Assembly (NCBI RefSeq): GCF_000002995.4
Contig: NW_025062476.1
Coordinates: 5,817,001-5,881,000 of the forward strand
Reading direction: 5' to 3'
DNA: 64,000 nucleotides
DNA from: Brugia malayi
Lineage: Eukaryota; Nematoda; Chromadorea; Rhabditida; Onchocercidae
In this document: in pieces, positions 39,501 to 51,636 of the stretch
Layout: each line of letters begins with the position of its first letter
Position numbering within the stretch: the first letter of the stretch is position 1
Translations under genes and position numbers: made by a program
Notes under the pieces: model-generated
Databases searched by the model: none
What the model saw: only the letters and a program-made list of their open reading frames with translations
Told to the model about the DNA's origin: nothing

Positions 39501-40671
39501 TAACAACCCACATACCACTTTTAAAACGCATAAAAAAAATACTGAATAATCATGATATACGTTTCCAAGGAGTGGTAAGTATAATTACTAGTTTCTCTTC
39601 TAGTTATGAAAGATTCCGAAAATTTGTTAAATTCAAATTCGGAATTTTTGTAGAACTAAACTTTGAATTAAAGAGATATCCCAGTGAAGCAGAAATCTAA
39701 GTGAAACAAAGTGAAATGGTTAAAACCTCTTTAATCACTTTTAATTATAATATTGGTCATTTTCCTCTCTATAAATCATCCAGAAGTGCTGGTATGAATG
39801 CTTTTTGAACTCCAAAAAAATTTTATACGACAAGTACGTTTTTTATGAACGTTATCGGAAGCACTAAGCATAAAATTTGAGTTAATAAAGAACAGTGTTG
39901 TTCATCCCTGCATTGGTAATCAGATCTTTTAAAAAAAACCGATCATTCAAGTCAAAATTAAAACAAGATTGAGGTTTTATGTTGTTAAACATACAATTGA
40001 ATAATATACCAAAACTTTCCCAATAAACAAAATATGCTAATCTATATGTAGCAAAACTATGTCAAACTCACTTGAAATGATGGTCAAATACTAAACTGGG
40101 TTAAAAGAATTGACAGAAAGTAAATCCTAAATTAATCAATGCCAGTTTTGAATAAATTATTTGCGAAATCGGAAAACAACATTTCAAATAAGTTTCGTCA
40201 ATAACTCATTTTCGTTACATATAATTAAATATTCCAAAGTTCCTTGGAATAGATAGCATCAGATCAAAGACTTCGATGAAAATTCTCTCTAAATCAGATG
40301 TCGAACAATGAACAACTGAAAATTCTGTCTTTCAGCTAAAAACGAATAATTGACTGTTTAAAACTACAATTCTTGAAATAAAAAGTATTTTAAGAAAAAA
40401 AAATTGTACAAAACAATTTAAATTAAGGTGAAGAGGAAGCGATTGATTCATTTCTATTACAGGTTTCGGACATAAGCATAAAAAATCTAAGAAAATATAG
40501 TTTCCTGAATCGATGAGAAGCGAACTTCGAAGAAAGAATCAATATTTGGACATTTTATGTGCACACAGTCAACAATTATATATCGTTTATACAGTTGCAA
40601 TCAGAAATGAAACAATTACAAAAATACAGAATTCTCTAAAATTTTGAGATTCGGAAGTTTAGAAAATAAAT
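36590..40671. other. No supported gene; possible decayed sequences
   Basis: Open frames at 38680-38913 and 39455-39700 are lysine-rich and begin without good starts. They could be relics of a mobile element, but no motif, terminal repeat or family resemblance was found. Otherwise AT-rich non-coding sequence. Confidence 0.35.
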
Positions 40672-41591
40672 TTAAGCAAGTCCAGTTTTGTGATCCAAAT
40701 ATCTCTGGTATTCGTTAACTGTCCGCCACTGAGCATTTCCAAGTATTACCTGAGGTCGTTTCACTTTAATAAACTCAAAAGCTACATTCGGGTACCAACC
40801 ATTCTTACGCATCAAATAACATGTAGTAAACATTGCGCTTCGTGTCCGACCCGCTTTGCAGTGTACGTATCTAAAAAATGATTTTTTTTTTTTTTTTTTA
40901 AATGAAGTTATTATGATCTCAATTATCCTGATTTTTTAATATATCTCAACCATATCTCGAATGTCTATAAAAACATGTTATCGAAATTTTTATTCTTAAA
41001 CAAATTAAACGAGAGTAAGAAAATCGTTACTTACACCGATTTACCGCGCTGTGCGATTTCATCAACAAATTTGAGGGCCTTATCGATTGACGCTCTAGAT
41101 GCTGTACCTACGAAATCGATCATTGGTAGAGCATAGAATTCTACACCATTTTTTGTCCATTCCTTTTCATCCATTGCTTTCCAAACGATTTGTGTTTCAT
41201 ATCCTTATAACAGAAGTTTTCACATTGAGAATGTAATAACATATAATTTGATTGTTCACCTTGGCTAATCAAATTTATGTAATATTAAATCCCACTTTTT
41301 TATATTAAATTACGAATTCATATATTTGCTACCAGAAATTTTCAAGACAAAAACAATTCTAAAGCACTTTGTTGTTACATTTAACATCAGGAATCATGTA
41401 CCTTCTGTACAACAAATAACAGCACCAACATTTTCTTTCTCAATAAGTTCTTTTACCATGCTCCGGAACGGCAACGCACCGAGTACTACGATATCATCAA
41501 TACGATTATACCATGCCCACTTCACTGGTTGCAGATAATTACGTAGCAAATTAAACCCCAAAGTAGGGTAAAGTAGCAATCCTTCAAACAT
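40672..41591 (-). CDS. ptpmt1: PTPMT1-like mitochondrial phosphatidylglycerophosphatase
   Basis: Three exons in phase (41591-41402, 41203-41035, 40870-40672) encode 185 residues, close to the usual length of about 200. The dual-specificity phosphatase signature is complete: VHCKAGRTRSA, with nucleophile Cys124 and Arg130 in C-x5-R, and a candidate general acid Asp93 in PMIDFVG. Downstream are VAFEFIKVKRPQVILG and NAQWRTVNEY, as in PTPMT1. Known for the family: removal of phosphate from phosphatidylglycerophosphate to give phosphatidylglycerol for cardiolipin, at the matrix face of the mitochondrial inner membrane. The ATG lies two bases after TTTTTTTGCAG, a spliced-leader-type acceptor. It is the last of three same-strand genes and begins 871 bases after the LMBRD2 stop. 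Donors are G|GTACAT and GGT|GTAAGT. Confidence 0.93.
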
Positions 41592-41603
41592 GACTGCAAA
41601 AAA
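41592..41603 (-). promoter_or_regulatory. Putative trans-splice acceptor of ptpmt1
   Basis: A T-run ending in GCAG (AG at 41594-41595) lies two bases before the ATG with no coding exon upstream in frame. This is the layout of SL trans-splicing; the leader itself cannot be seen here. Confidence 0.55.
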
Positions 41604-41605
41604 AT

Positions 41606-42461
41606 TAGAAAACTCAATATATCAACGAAACAAATTAACGGTGAGAACACGTACTGCGAGTCAGGTTCAGATATTAGTTTATGTTTTCTTTTGTTTATCT
41701 ACCAATTTGCTCTCATTAATAGATAAAATACAGTTATGAACAATCTTGTAATACTTCGCTTATTTACGAATGGCTAACAAGTACGGAACAACTTCTTGAA
41801 GATCTTTTATTGATATTAATAAATAGCAGAAGCTTTGCAAATTAGCGGAAATGAATAGGCGATATAATTTGATATAATTAATGAATTTAAGAAGAGAGTT
41901 TAGAAAATGATCTTTTTCAACAAGAATTTTACAAGCAAAACAGCAATTTATGATCAACAAAGATGAAAACTGTAAAGAATGTATATAGAATAATGAGATC
42001 AATGAAGGTTTCCACTACTGAATAATTAAAAAAGCAAAATGAAACCACTCATAATAATAACATATCGATATAATTCTAATTCTTATGAATGGAATCCAAT
42101 TCAACTAGCATTTTTTAGACCAGAAAATATAAGCAAAACCAAAAATTTGTTATGTACTTTCTAAAAACCAGTTTAATCGACCCTGAACAAACAAAAGAAA
42201 AAAGGACAAGCTAACATGTAACTTTAATTATAAAGTAAAGCTGCCTATAAGATAAAAAAAAGATGCGTGATAACTGAAATCCAGAAGAAAAAAGTTTTGA
42301 AGAACATGAGATTTTAGAGAATTTTTAACGACAAAAATGTTTAAGTTTAAAAGTTTCGAAAGAAAATTTCTAGAAAATATTACATTTTTAAAGGAAATAG
42401 CAGAGAATATCTATGGTAATTGTAAAGCACAATCTCATAAAACTCAAAAAATATTTAAAAA
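41606..42461. other. Spacer between LMBRD2 and ptpmt1
   Basis: AT-rich, no coding evidence. The minus open frame at 41760-42002 lacks an ATG start and any family resemblance. If the three genes form an operon this is an intercistronic spacer. Confidence 0.4.
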
Positions 42462-45400
42462 TCAGAGATCATCAAACATATTTGGTGGAGGGTGCGCCCC
42501 AGAAAATTCGTAACTTCCACTATTGATTAAATCAAATGATGAATACTCTTCTCCATTATCAGCTGTCATAATTGGTTCACGATCATTGTATTCACGAGTG
42601 CCTGGAAATCGGTAATCTGATTGGGAGTTACTAATTCCACCTCTCAGTGCTCCATGATCTGAAATTTCGAATGAAAAATTGTCTTCTGTTTTTGATAAAA
42701 ACATAACAAAATTTTAAATACAGCATTTATTACTAAATATTTGTAGAACACATAAAATAATAAAATTAAATGAATACCAATATCCTTAACCGATCATTAT
42801 TATAATGTCCGTAAGCAGATTAGATTCCCAGAGTAACAGTATCCAAGTTATATTATTGAAAATCAGCGCTTAATTTTGGCAATTCAATCCGAGTGAACTA
42901 GTATTTCGAATAAAGTTATTTAAGCTTCACCTGAAGCTGTCTTCATTGTCAACTTTTCGCCCCAATACTGATCCCTTTCTTCACGATAAGCAGCACGCAT
43001 TATTTTATTACGCTCTGAAAAAAAAAAAATGAGAGTATAAGGAACATACATACGAAATGTAGCATGTCTTCTGTGTAACTGTACACTAAAATCCAATAAG
43101 TTTTGTAATATAACTGGAGAACATTCAAAAATCTTAAAACCAAGTAAGATTTTTCTGCAGTCAGTGAAAAAAAATTATGAAAAAAAAATTAGACTTTTGA
43201 AATTTTAGTGTACAGTTATACATGTGCTTACCCAACGAAACACGAGCCTTTCCACCACTAACCAATTCTACAGTCATTTCATCATCATCAACGAACTGAT
43301 CGATACCAAGAAAGTGCAATAATCGAATTCCCAATCTATAATAAAGCCAGGAACATAAGAAAAACAATAAAATGCAACAAAATAAGATAGTCAGTCAAAT
43401 AAAATAGCAACTAAAAAAAAATTAAGCAGGAAAACTAACTTGAACCAAGTTCCCAGTGCAAGTAAAACAATTAGAATAGGAAGATAGATATTGATCCCTT
43501 TTGCCAGAACTGGTATTAAATCTAAGTGACCCATCAACTAAAAAAAACATTATTTTTTGTGTAGGAAAGAGCTACAAAAGTTAATGAATAAAAGCTAAAT
43601 TACACTAGTATTGAAATCATGTAAAAATATTCTCAAAAATATTTCAAGTTACACACAAATAGCAACGTTTCTTCAGAAATTAACTTAATTCATTACTAAA
43701 AGTGAAAAAAGAAATGAAAGTGATCACATTTTTATGAACAAGAACTCACTTTTGTAAACTGTGTTTCGACTCCAAATTCTGTATCTGAAGTAATATGTGA
43801 GTCGAGATGAATCATTCCCAGCACATTGAGACATATTGGTGGAGTTAAGCGACATAGTAAGCTATAATGAATTTCTTATTCACCAAGAGTAATTAGCATT
43901 ACAATGTAACATAAGTTACATCGACAACGAATAACTTGGTATTCATTTTCTGATGTATTCTATGCAAAATTAAAATTCATAAATTCCATGTAAATGATGC
44001 TTTTATAAATACATAGCGCTAAACAACAAGCTATTTTCATCGGTCATATGATGAGGGTCCAGATGGTAATAGCGATAGATTTGCAATTTAAACACTGTAT
44101 AATATGCACAGATACAAAGATAAGATATGATTACAGTTGCATAAATCTGAAACTGACGAGAATCAAATAAGCATTTATCAGCACAATTGATATAATTATC
44201 TGGAATATGTAATTAAACTATAAGAGAATCAAGACAAAAAAAAAACGCACTCGTTTATTTCCAGCTCTTTGCCTCACGTATCAATAAAAAAAAAGTTTAT
44301 TTTATAATCCTCTTTTATATCATTAAATTTGTCATTCAGAAAAGATCACCTGAACATGAAGATAATGATAATCATAGGCAGCATGATGAACAATAAGAGC
44401 TGCTAGTGAAAGCCGTGGATGTACAATGAAAAAAGTGCATTCACTCCACATCACAAATCCGGTTATCGCATAAAAAAAAAGTCCAAGAATCTAAAAGATT
44501 TTTGGATTGTCTTGCGCTGAATAGGCATCAATCACTTCTAAATTTACCAGATAATCATCTACAAAATACAATTATTAAGTTGCCATAAAATTATTTAAAC
44601 AAATAACTTACCTTCAACAAAGTCCTCTTATACAATACATGCCACAAAAAGTAAACACGAGATGGACAGAAGAAAAAATTTGTCTGATGTTCCTTAGTTC
44701 TAAAAATGAAAGCAGTGAAAAACTTATGTTGAGAATAATTTTTATTGGCAAAAATTTGCTTTTGAAAAACAAAAACAATGTTTTTTAAAACAGCGTTATT
44801 TATAACTACTGTCAAGTTAAGCCAGACAACAAATATTTTTAACGAAAGGTTATGGGCACCAAAAATACCAATTGGTGTATTGTCTGACCTGACAAATTGG
44901 CCTGTCATTTCTGCCTGCTGAATATCTTCTAGATATAAGGCTCGAAATATTAAAGCATTCCACTGTGCCTGTTTTCTATGATGATTTTGCACAGCACTGA
45001 TAACACGTTTGTGTAATCGTATCTATAAATCTCGAATAAAAAATCCAAAAATAGCAAATTTCTTTTATAAAAAATTGGAACTTTTTATAGTACTCAAAGT
45101 GGATGAAAGTTTAGGAAGTACATAAATTCTTTATTTCTTTATTTGAATTATCCAAACACAAGCTGATAAAGAAAAGAAACGGTTACATTTATGTTAGAAC
45201 ATTCTCCCATACTATATAAAAAGTTTGTTATAACATTGAAAAACTTTTCTAAATGTTCTAAAGCTTTCTAAACCTTTCATATATTCTTATGCTATTCTTA
45301 ATCCTTTCTAGGAGTAGAATGCATCTAGATATGACGACTAAATTAAAATCACTTCTTTTATAAAAAATTGGAACAGTTTTTGTAGTACACAAAGTGGAAA

Positions 45401-47660
45401 GATTTTTTTTAAAAGATTTAGAAAAAACAAAACTAAAACCAATGTGGATGACGAAGAGATCGCCTCCTTAAATGGAAAGCAGAATATTTTTTGGAAGGTC
45501 CAGAAAAAACAAAACTTGCCAGATACTTCTCACTTGCGATGGAACCTTCACTGTTTGGTGTGCTGTTAGAAACTACTGAAAAACCGTCATTCGATCTCGA
45601 AGTAATCTGTGAGACCAACTCCGGTGGAAACTTCGCCAAAATTATCTGCGCATACTTTCGTAGTGTGTGCTCACTACACAGAAGCGTTAAAACGCTTCGA
45701 GCTTCTCTGAATACCGAATTTTAAATTTAACTTTTTGTTCACCAAATATCAAAAATAAGTTAATTTGATTCTCACTTTTTGAACTGCATTTTAAACTTTA
45801 CAAAAATTTCAAATCCAAAGTGTGGTAAAAAGAACTACGGAATAAATGTGTGGTAAAAAGAACTACGGAATAAATGTTTTACTAAACAATTTCTTGCACT
45901 TAGAAGACTCTGGAATTACGGAAGCTTGTCAGAACATTTTATTCATAGCAAAAAATCAGTTATCAATCTATACGGCAGTCAGTGCAATTAATAGATAAGC
46001 CCTTGTGTAAAGTTAGATCTCTAGGATACAAAAAAAAACAAAAACATTTGTAGTGAATATTACACGTACTTATACGCCTCTCGGACGGCATGTTCGGCGT
46101 CGTTTTTATCAGTCGACAGCTTATCTATATCAAAATACGTTTTGTTTAGCCGATAATCTGAAAATTGAAATTCCTTTGAGATAATAAACGTATATGATAT
46201 GGACAGACTCAGCCGCATATTCCATACATTATTTAATAATTCCTAAATTAAAGATGCAAATTTTGATATCTATAAAATTCTGACTGCACCGTTCATAAAA
46301 TATTCAGAATTGGAGATCAAAGAAACTCAAGAGTAAAGTGACAACATAACAAAAGATACCTCGACTTCCCATTTGCCAAAACTGTCGAGGAACCTCTATT
46401 AAGCCATAACCTAATAGAACCACCAATAAAAACAAACCCCAAGTGTTAGAGGCAGAAATAAGGATCACTTTCAAATGTTCCCTGAAAATATTCATAACGT
46501 CTTTTAGTTGTATTTTGCGATTAAACTAAATAAAAATGGTTAAAACAGCAATAAATGTTATTACGTATGTTTGCAGAAGGAGCAGAGCAAGTGGAAAGAT
46601 AATAAAGATTTCCCTAAAATCAGCTATCAGATCAAAATGTAAAACAGAAAACTAACGCGTTTAGTACCACTCCTTTCACAGCAGCATAAATCATCAACAT
46701 GAAGAAAACAGCAAGATAGGTTCCGTAATATATGGCATTACTGTATATAGCAGATCGCAGTTTACCAAGTGACGAGAAATCACCAGCATCTGAATAATTT
46801 TGCATCAACGGTAATACAATCCTGCAAAAATCCAAGGACATTAAAGTTGAGTATAGCAGAACAGCCAACCTAATCAAAAGAATCACAAGAATGATTACAT
46901 GACAAAAAATTAAATTTAGGAAAAAGCATATCAGCCACATCGAATAGTGGTAAAGTGATAAAGCATTTTTCAAACAAAAATTTTAATAAATACAGAGAAT
47001 GCAGGTCATTGTTCCAGTACACAACAACTAACTTAACACTCACAACACTAACCATGTCAGTAGTTGTGCTGTCCAATAAACAATACGCCATAATCGTAGC
47101 AAAACGTAATTCGGCACAAAGCCAATCGGTTTTCTGCACACTGCATCTGTGATGTTTATGACATTCAGATCTTTCTTGACTGACAATTGCGCTTCTTCCA
47201 GTAAGCAACGATTATAAAATGTCTAAAAATTCACACAAATAACACACTGCTGTGAGCTCATGTAGTTCCAAATCCCTTTTATTCACAACTATAAAAAGCC
47301 AGAACTGCGAAATAAACCAGACTTTAAAGCTTAAGAATGCAGATGAACAGCTAGTTAATATCCCTTGTTACTTACACGACGAAGCCATCTTGTTTCTTAT
47401 TTTAGACTTAGTCTAAGAAAAATAAACCTAAAAATATCGGAAAATATAAATTCAAGTTTAAGCATAATTTTGCGATAAAAGCTTACGATAGCAATATCCA
47501 ATGGCAGAATAAAGATAATAATAAAAGAAAAGAACCAGCCAATAAATGTTGAGATCGTTACAATGAAATGCTGTCGCCGCCAATTGCCATATTTATTCAG
47601 TAGTAACAATGTCAGGAAAAATACTGCAATCAGTTCTAATACCAGTATGCCAGCACCCAT
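42462..47660 (-). CDS. lmbrd2: LMBR1 domain-containing protein 2 (LMBRD2), multi-pass membrane protein
   Basis: Fifteen exons fit in phase to give 668 residues: 47660-47487, 47222-47053, 46821-46657, 46481-46360, 46157-46070, 45706-45511, 45022-44889, 44699-44612, 44490-44350, 44146-44013, 43861-43750, 43537-43440, 43335-43232, 43014-42931, 42658-42462. Family landmarks are [21 protein letters not shown]-type end of helix 2, [50 protein letters not shown] and the C-terminal MFDDL. Membrane helices lie near residues 4-22, 33-55, 97-122, 144-163, 175-198, about 380-400, 427-445 and 521-540, with a hydrophilic, partly helical loop at 211-345. Known: LMBRD2 is a conserved membrane protein linked to beta2-adrenergic receptor signalling; its molecular role is unclear. 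The ATG directly follows a CTTTTCAAG acceptor. The exon 6 donor (TTT|GTTTTT) is the weakest boundary. Flanked by TIMM22 and PTPMT1 on the same strand. Confidence 0.93.
45060..45398. repeat. Imperfect direct repeat in an LMBRD2 intron
   Basis: About 45 bases at 45060-45104 recur at 45353-45398, sharing TTTTATAAAAAATTGGAAC followed by TAGTAC and CAAAGTGGA. Both lie in the intron between exons 6 and 7. Confidence 0.6.
45821..45876. repeat. Perfect 28-bp tandem duplication in an LMBRD2 intron
   Basis: Two identical units, 45821-45848 and 45849-45876, each TGTGGTAAAAAGAACTACGG plus eight more bases. They lie in the intron between exons 5 and 6 and are probably recent. Confidence 0.9.
46565..46613 (-). 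other. Cryptic 49-nt cassette exon in LMBRD2
   Basis: Between exons 3 and 4, a 49-base segment is bounded by a good acceptor (GATTTTAG) and a donor (AC|GTAATA). It opens in the same phase as exon 4, but including it would shift exon 4 out of frame and cause a stop after 11 codons. Skipping it gives the family-like protein. It is either a chance pair of sites or a poison exon. Confidence 0.35.
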
Positions 47661-47662
47661 CT

Positions 47663-48631
47663 TGAAAAGCACTTAACTTTTGAGTTCTGATCAAAATATT
47701 AAAGATGGAGAGCAAATAAACGAGCCCACTGAAGAAAGTCCAAGAAAACCCACTAAAGAGCACAAATGATAACTGGATGAAAAAACCTTAACTATATTCA
47801 CTTCAAATAACCTAAAATTCCCTGTATACCCTATATAAAAAGATGCTCAGAATGTAACACCTGATCCACTGATATCCCATAAATTCAAGAAAAAAAAAAA
47901 AAAAAAAACATATCAATGCCAAAAATTTCCACACATATTCCCTACCTTGGATGCCATTCAAAATCCAATAAATTAAATTAAACAAAGAATGAAGGACAAT
48001 TTCTACTGCAGAATTATTATTCAACTGAGACTAAAACAAGAATTTCAAAACAAATTTTCTAGTTTTTAGTTTTTATTTGAAATATTTAAGTGCAAGAAAT
48101 TAAGTAAAGCAGTTATGAAAATGGAAACATCAGAACACACAAAACAGCAACAGAAACAGAGTACCCGTCTAATTTAGGTGCATCCCGAGTTGCAACACAC
48201 ACTTGAAATAAGTTTTAAAAGTTTTAACCTCGAAAATTTTGAAAGAAAAATAGAAAGATCGCAAATACAGAACAAAATTTTCAAAAAAGTAATTTCAATT
48301 ATACAAATATGATATTTACATAAGTGTCTGAACGAAATTTTTTTTTCCACCATCGATTGAAGACAATAAAGCCACAGAATTCAATCCGGACCAGAACTTG
48401 TTCATAAAATTTTCGGCTATTTTTAAACAATAATCTCGAAAGCTAGACAGCAACAAGGTATGCGAGTGTGGCTTGAAATCTTCAAAATACAAAACTGAAT
48501 ATTTGGCAACAAAGCTAACATGTACTAAACTTATTATGAGACCGAAAAACTTTTACTTAAAAAGAGATTTCGATCTTTTCAAATAATCTAACAACATCGG
48601 TTATGAATCTACATCGCCACTTAGTTAGTTA
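47663..48631. other. Spacer between TIMM22 and LMBRD2
   Basis: No gene. Holds an A-run at 47889-47908; the minus open frame at 47812-48024 crosses this homopolymer and is not credible. Confidence 0.4.
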
Positions 48632-49755
48632 CTACCTGTATTTCATGTAGTAATCAATAACACTTGAAAATGCAGCAAAACCTGCCGCACCTAACGCAGC
48701 TGGCTTTACACCTGCACGAAGACCAATCAAACCACCAACAATTGCTCCAGCTAAAGTACCATTTTTCCAATCATTACATGCTCGATAACTTTCCACTAAG
48801 CATTCAGTGCCCGTAAATAAAAATCCTATAGAAGCAAAGTTCTTTCCATACGAACGCATTCGTAACTTCGATTCCAACCACATTTCTTTCAATGTTGGCT
48901 GTAACAACAAAATTTAACTCTTTGTTAGGTTATTTAATCAATGACAAAACAACCGAAATACAATGCTATCACAAAAACACACAGGTACAAACGACACAAC
49001 GATGTGGCGTCAATAGCAGTCATACAGATCCGTCAATAATTTACGCAGCGACGATGGTTAAGAAATTCATCGTAGTATTTTTCAGCAGTTAATTTAATTG
49101 AAAATCAAGTAAATCAGCTGAAAATTTTAAAGCTTACAAGTGTGTAATGAAATTAATAGAAAAAGGAAACATACAATTTTTGTTAGATTAGCTCCAAATG
49201 CCATAGTTGCCTGCGGATCAACTGAAGCAGTAAATAAACCGAAAACAATGCCAAGACCAAAACCAGCAATTGCTGCAATAGTCGACTTGCAAGCGCAATT
49301 CTCCATCAATCGAGCAAATATTAACTCTTCACGGGTCATTTCTGGTAAAGTAAAAGTCTGCAAAGATCTTTTAACGAAATCTCCTACCCAAAAACTAATA
49401 TTTATCTATATCAGAACTTAATATTACAATAAGAATATGTTTTCACGTTCGTCTTCCAACAACACTCTCCGAATTTTTCTATATTAGACTAACAAGTCGT
49501 TCCCTACTTTTTTTTGATAACTATGAGCTCCAAAACACTTAAAAGAATATACAGCGAAGAGGACAGTGAACTAACCTGAAGAGGCTTTATAGGAATGCGA
49601 TCAGCATTCCACGGCCTAGTCCTCCTTCCAATCATTTCATCCATTAGTTGACAATAAGCTGAAGGAATGTAGCTGAATTCTCCGACTCGTTTCTCTTTCG
49701 CTTCCGTTCTTTCCACTCGGAATGGGTTACCAAAAGGATTTTTGAATTCCAGCAT
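48632..49755 (-). CDS. timm22: TIMM22, mitochondrial carrier translocase channel
   Basis: Three exons in phase 0 (49755-49576, 49357-49175, 48898-48632) encode 209 residues, close to the family length. The Tim17/Tim22/Tim23 fold is recognisable from glycine-rich helices: [20 protein letters not shown] (about 81-100), then [20 protein letters not shown], then [20 protein letters not shown] and the final [18 protein letters not shown]. Cys81 or Cys83 and Cys154 sit where vertebrate TIM22 has its disulfide pair. Known role: the core of the TIM22 complex, which inserts carrier proteins into the mitochondrial inner membrane. The N-terminal 60 residues, encoded by exon 1, are hydrophilic. The ATG is three bases after an AATCATAG acceptor. 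It is the first gene of a same-strand trio with LMBRD2 and PTPMT1. Confidence 0.94.
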
Positions 49756-49760
49756 TTTCT

Positions 49761-50800
49761 ATGATTTTTAAATTTCAACAGTCTGTTCAAATCTTGAATA
49801 AACTAAATAAATTGAAAGAAGAAATTCCTAAATAAATGAAACTGTCTTCCTCGACAAACTCTAAACTAGTCTCAGATTTGCTAAAATTATTGTGGAAGTA
49901 AGACATAATCGCACCTTCCAAGACAAAAACACTATCAAAAAACCAACATAAAGCAACGCACGAAGTCAAAATGTCAGCATTTAACGCAGTTCCCTTAAAT
50001 ACACAATCGTTTCTCCTTATGTCTGGTTGAGATGGGCTCCGTGTATTTGTGTTGGTAACACGCACGTGGCTTTACTTCACCTAAATTTCATTTAATGGAT
50101 TCAATACCATTTGCATTATCGAAGCTCTCAATACTGCAGAAAGTATTGCCTTATCAGTATATAAGACATATCAATGCAAATATCTAAAAATTGCTAATCT
50201 AACAACTGGACGAAATATCCTCGTGATGTTTAGGCTGAGGACGAAATGTCCTCGTGATATGTTTATGAGTAATAAATCTGAAAAATCTAAGTATAAAATT
50301 GGAAGATTCTCGGATAACAGATAATAGAAACGAGAATAGTAGTGTCAAGATGAGATTTAAACATGAAATGCTACTTGCTGTTTACAACATTTCTTAATTC
50401 AAATTATTATATTTATAAGATTCGCTTTGTTCGAAATGACTTTCTTCTGCTTCCCACTCAAGAATTTTTGAATTTGTTTATTATTTATAGATCGACGATT
50501 ATACTTGCTGTGGATTTCTTCCATTTAGAACTTCCTGTCTTGTTTCTTTAAAAGAAATATGATCATAAGCGTTTTTACAGAGATGAGATTGTTATGTGAA
50601 GGACTCAGTTAATGATTGAAAATATCTGACAATGCTTTCTTTATTCTTCGTAAGCTTTTTTAAGTATTTTCGGCGCATCCGTTTGTAAAGTAAAATAATA
50701 TTTCTAGCAAACTTAATGAATAATTAAAGTGTATCTTCTCTTCTTTTGGGTTACTTCAATAATTGATACTATTGTTACAACCAAAATTTGATATTATGGG
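49761..50800. other. Upstream region of timm22
   Basis: No coding gene supported; the minus open frame at 49787-50065 starts without ATG. The region probably holds the promoter of the TIMM22 transcript, but no core element is recognisable. It contains the repeat at 50208-50265. Confidence 0.35.
50208..50265. repeat. Two-copy 31-base-period repeat with hairpin
   Basis: GGACGAAATATCCTCGTGAT at 50208 recurs as GGACGAAATGTCCTCGTGAT at 50239, each followed by a GTTTA (the second after an extra AT). The second copy contains a six-base-pair stem, GAGGAC/GTCCTC, around a five-base loop (50237-50253). Confidence 0.7.
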
Positions 50801-51093
50801 TTAATCAATAACAGCAATACATGTAGCACTTTTCGCTGTCACACGTAACCGTATAGCAATCTTTTCAACGGAGAACTGTTGGTAAAGAAACCGGATTCTG
50901 TCCGCCATGCATGATCTTTTCAATGATTCAGCGTAGCAAGACACAGTTTTCGGCACCACACCATTTTTCGACATTTTCATCGTTTTAATTTTGCCTTTCA
51001 AGAATCGATTAGCACTGTTTAATTTGTAGTAATTCTTTCCTTGCATAGAAGAGCACTTATCGTTAGTGATCACCGAGATATTATTTAAAGATA
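50801..51093 (-). CDS. Orphan 3' terminal exon, unrecognised basic protein
   Basis: An open frame runs from a good acceptor (CCTTTTAG, AG at 51094-51095) to TAA at 50801-50803, with two leading bases and 96 residues. Composition is protein-like and basic, for example GKIKTMKMSKNG and SCMADRIRFLYQQFSVEK. An internal ATG at 51046 would give an 81-residue protein if this were a single-exon gene. No partner exon was found upstream and no family is recognised. It lies tail to tail with nothing and just upstream, on the other strand, of the nitrobindin-like gene. Confidence 0.45.
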
Positions 51094-51624
51094 CTAAAAG
51101 GAAGTTAACATTGAAAATTGTCAGTTATTTGTTTACAAATTTCAGAAATTCCGAAACTATTTTTGATCTATAATGGTACGGAAATGTAGAAACAAAACTT
51201 TTGAGTGAAGGGGAAGCTAAAATATAATACAATGTTAGTGAATGATCTAATTAATTGAAAGCGTTAAATCTTTGTACTGTTAGACTAAATTCAGGATTTT
51301 AAAATTTAATCATCTGCGAGAGTGAAATGAATTTTTTGTAATATATTAATGTCAGAAAAATATTTCAATATCAGTGATTATCGACAGCCGAACCATTTTA
51401 TTATAAAGTTGTTTGATTACGAACTATTTAAAAGTTACTTAAAGTCATCCCAGTAAATTATGGAGTTGATTCTTGCTTAACTCTCCTAACTTTATAATTC
51501 TCTTTGAAGTTCAAATACTGCTGATTCCTTCCTAACACGTTGTGTCTAATATGTCTGAAGCATTTCTTCTCATCTAAAACACGCAAGTTCAGAACTTTTG
51601 CATCCTTCAAAAGTTATTAACCAC

Positions 51625-51636
51625 ATTTTCAGTATC
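51625..51636 (+). promoter_or_regulatory. Putative trans-splice acceptor of the nitrobindin-like gene
   Basis: ATTTTCAG ends at 51632 and the ATG starts at 51637, too close for an ordinary 5' exon junction alone and typical of an SL site. Confidence 0.5.

Noticed and set aside
41760..42002. 80-codon open frame between LMBRD2 and ptpmt1
   Set aside because: No ATG start, low-complexity hydrophobic text, no acceptor.
47661..47672. Upstream non-ATG start of LMBRD2 (four extra codons)
   Set aside because: The frame begins with GTG; the ATG at 47660 directly follows a splice acceptor and matches the family N-terminus.
47812..48024. Open frame with a run of Phe between TIMM22 and LMBRD2
   Set aside because: The Phe run comes from a homopolymer, and there is no splice or family support.
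49787..50065. Open frame upstream of timm22
   Set aside because: Starts at GTG, no family, and lies where the promoter is expected.
50230..50262. Hammerhead-ribozyme-like core (CTGAGGA and GAAA close together)
   Set aside because: There is no room for stem II between the two core pieces and no matching stems I and III, so it is treated as part of the direct repeat.
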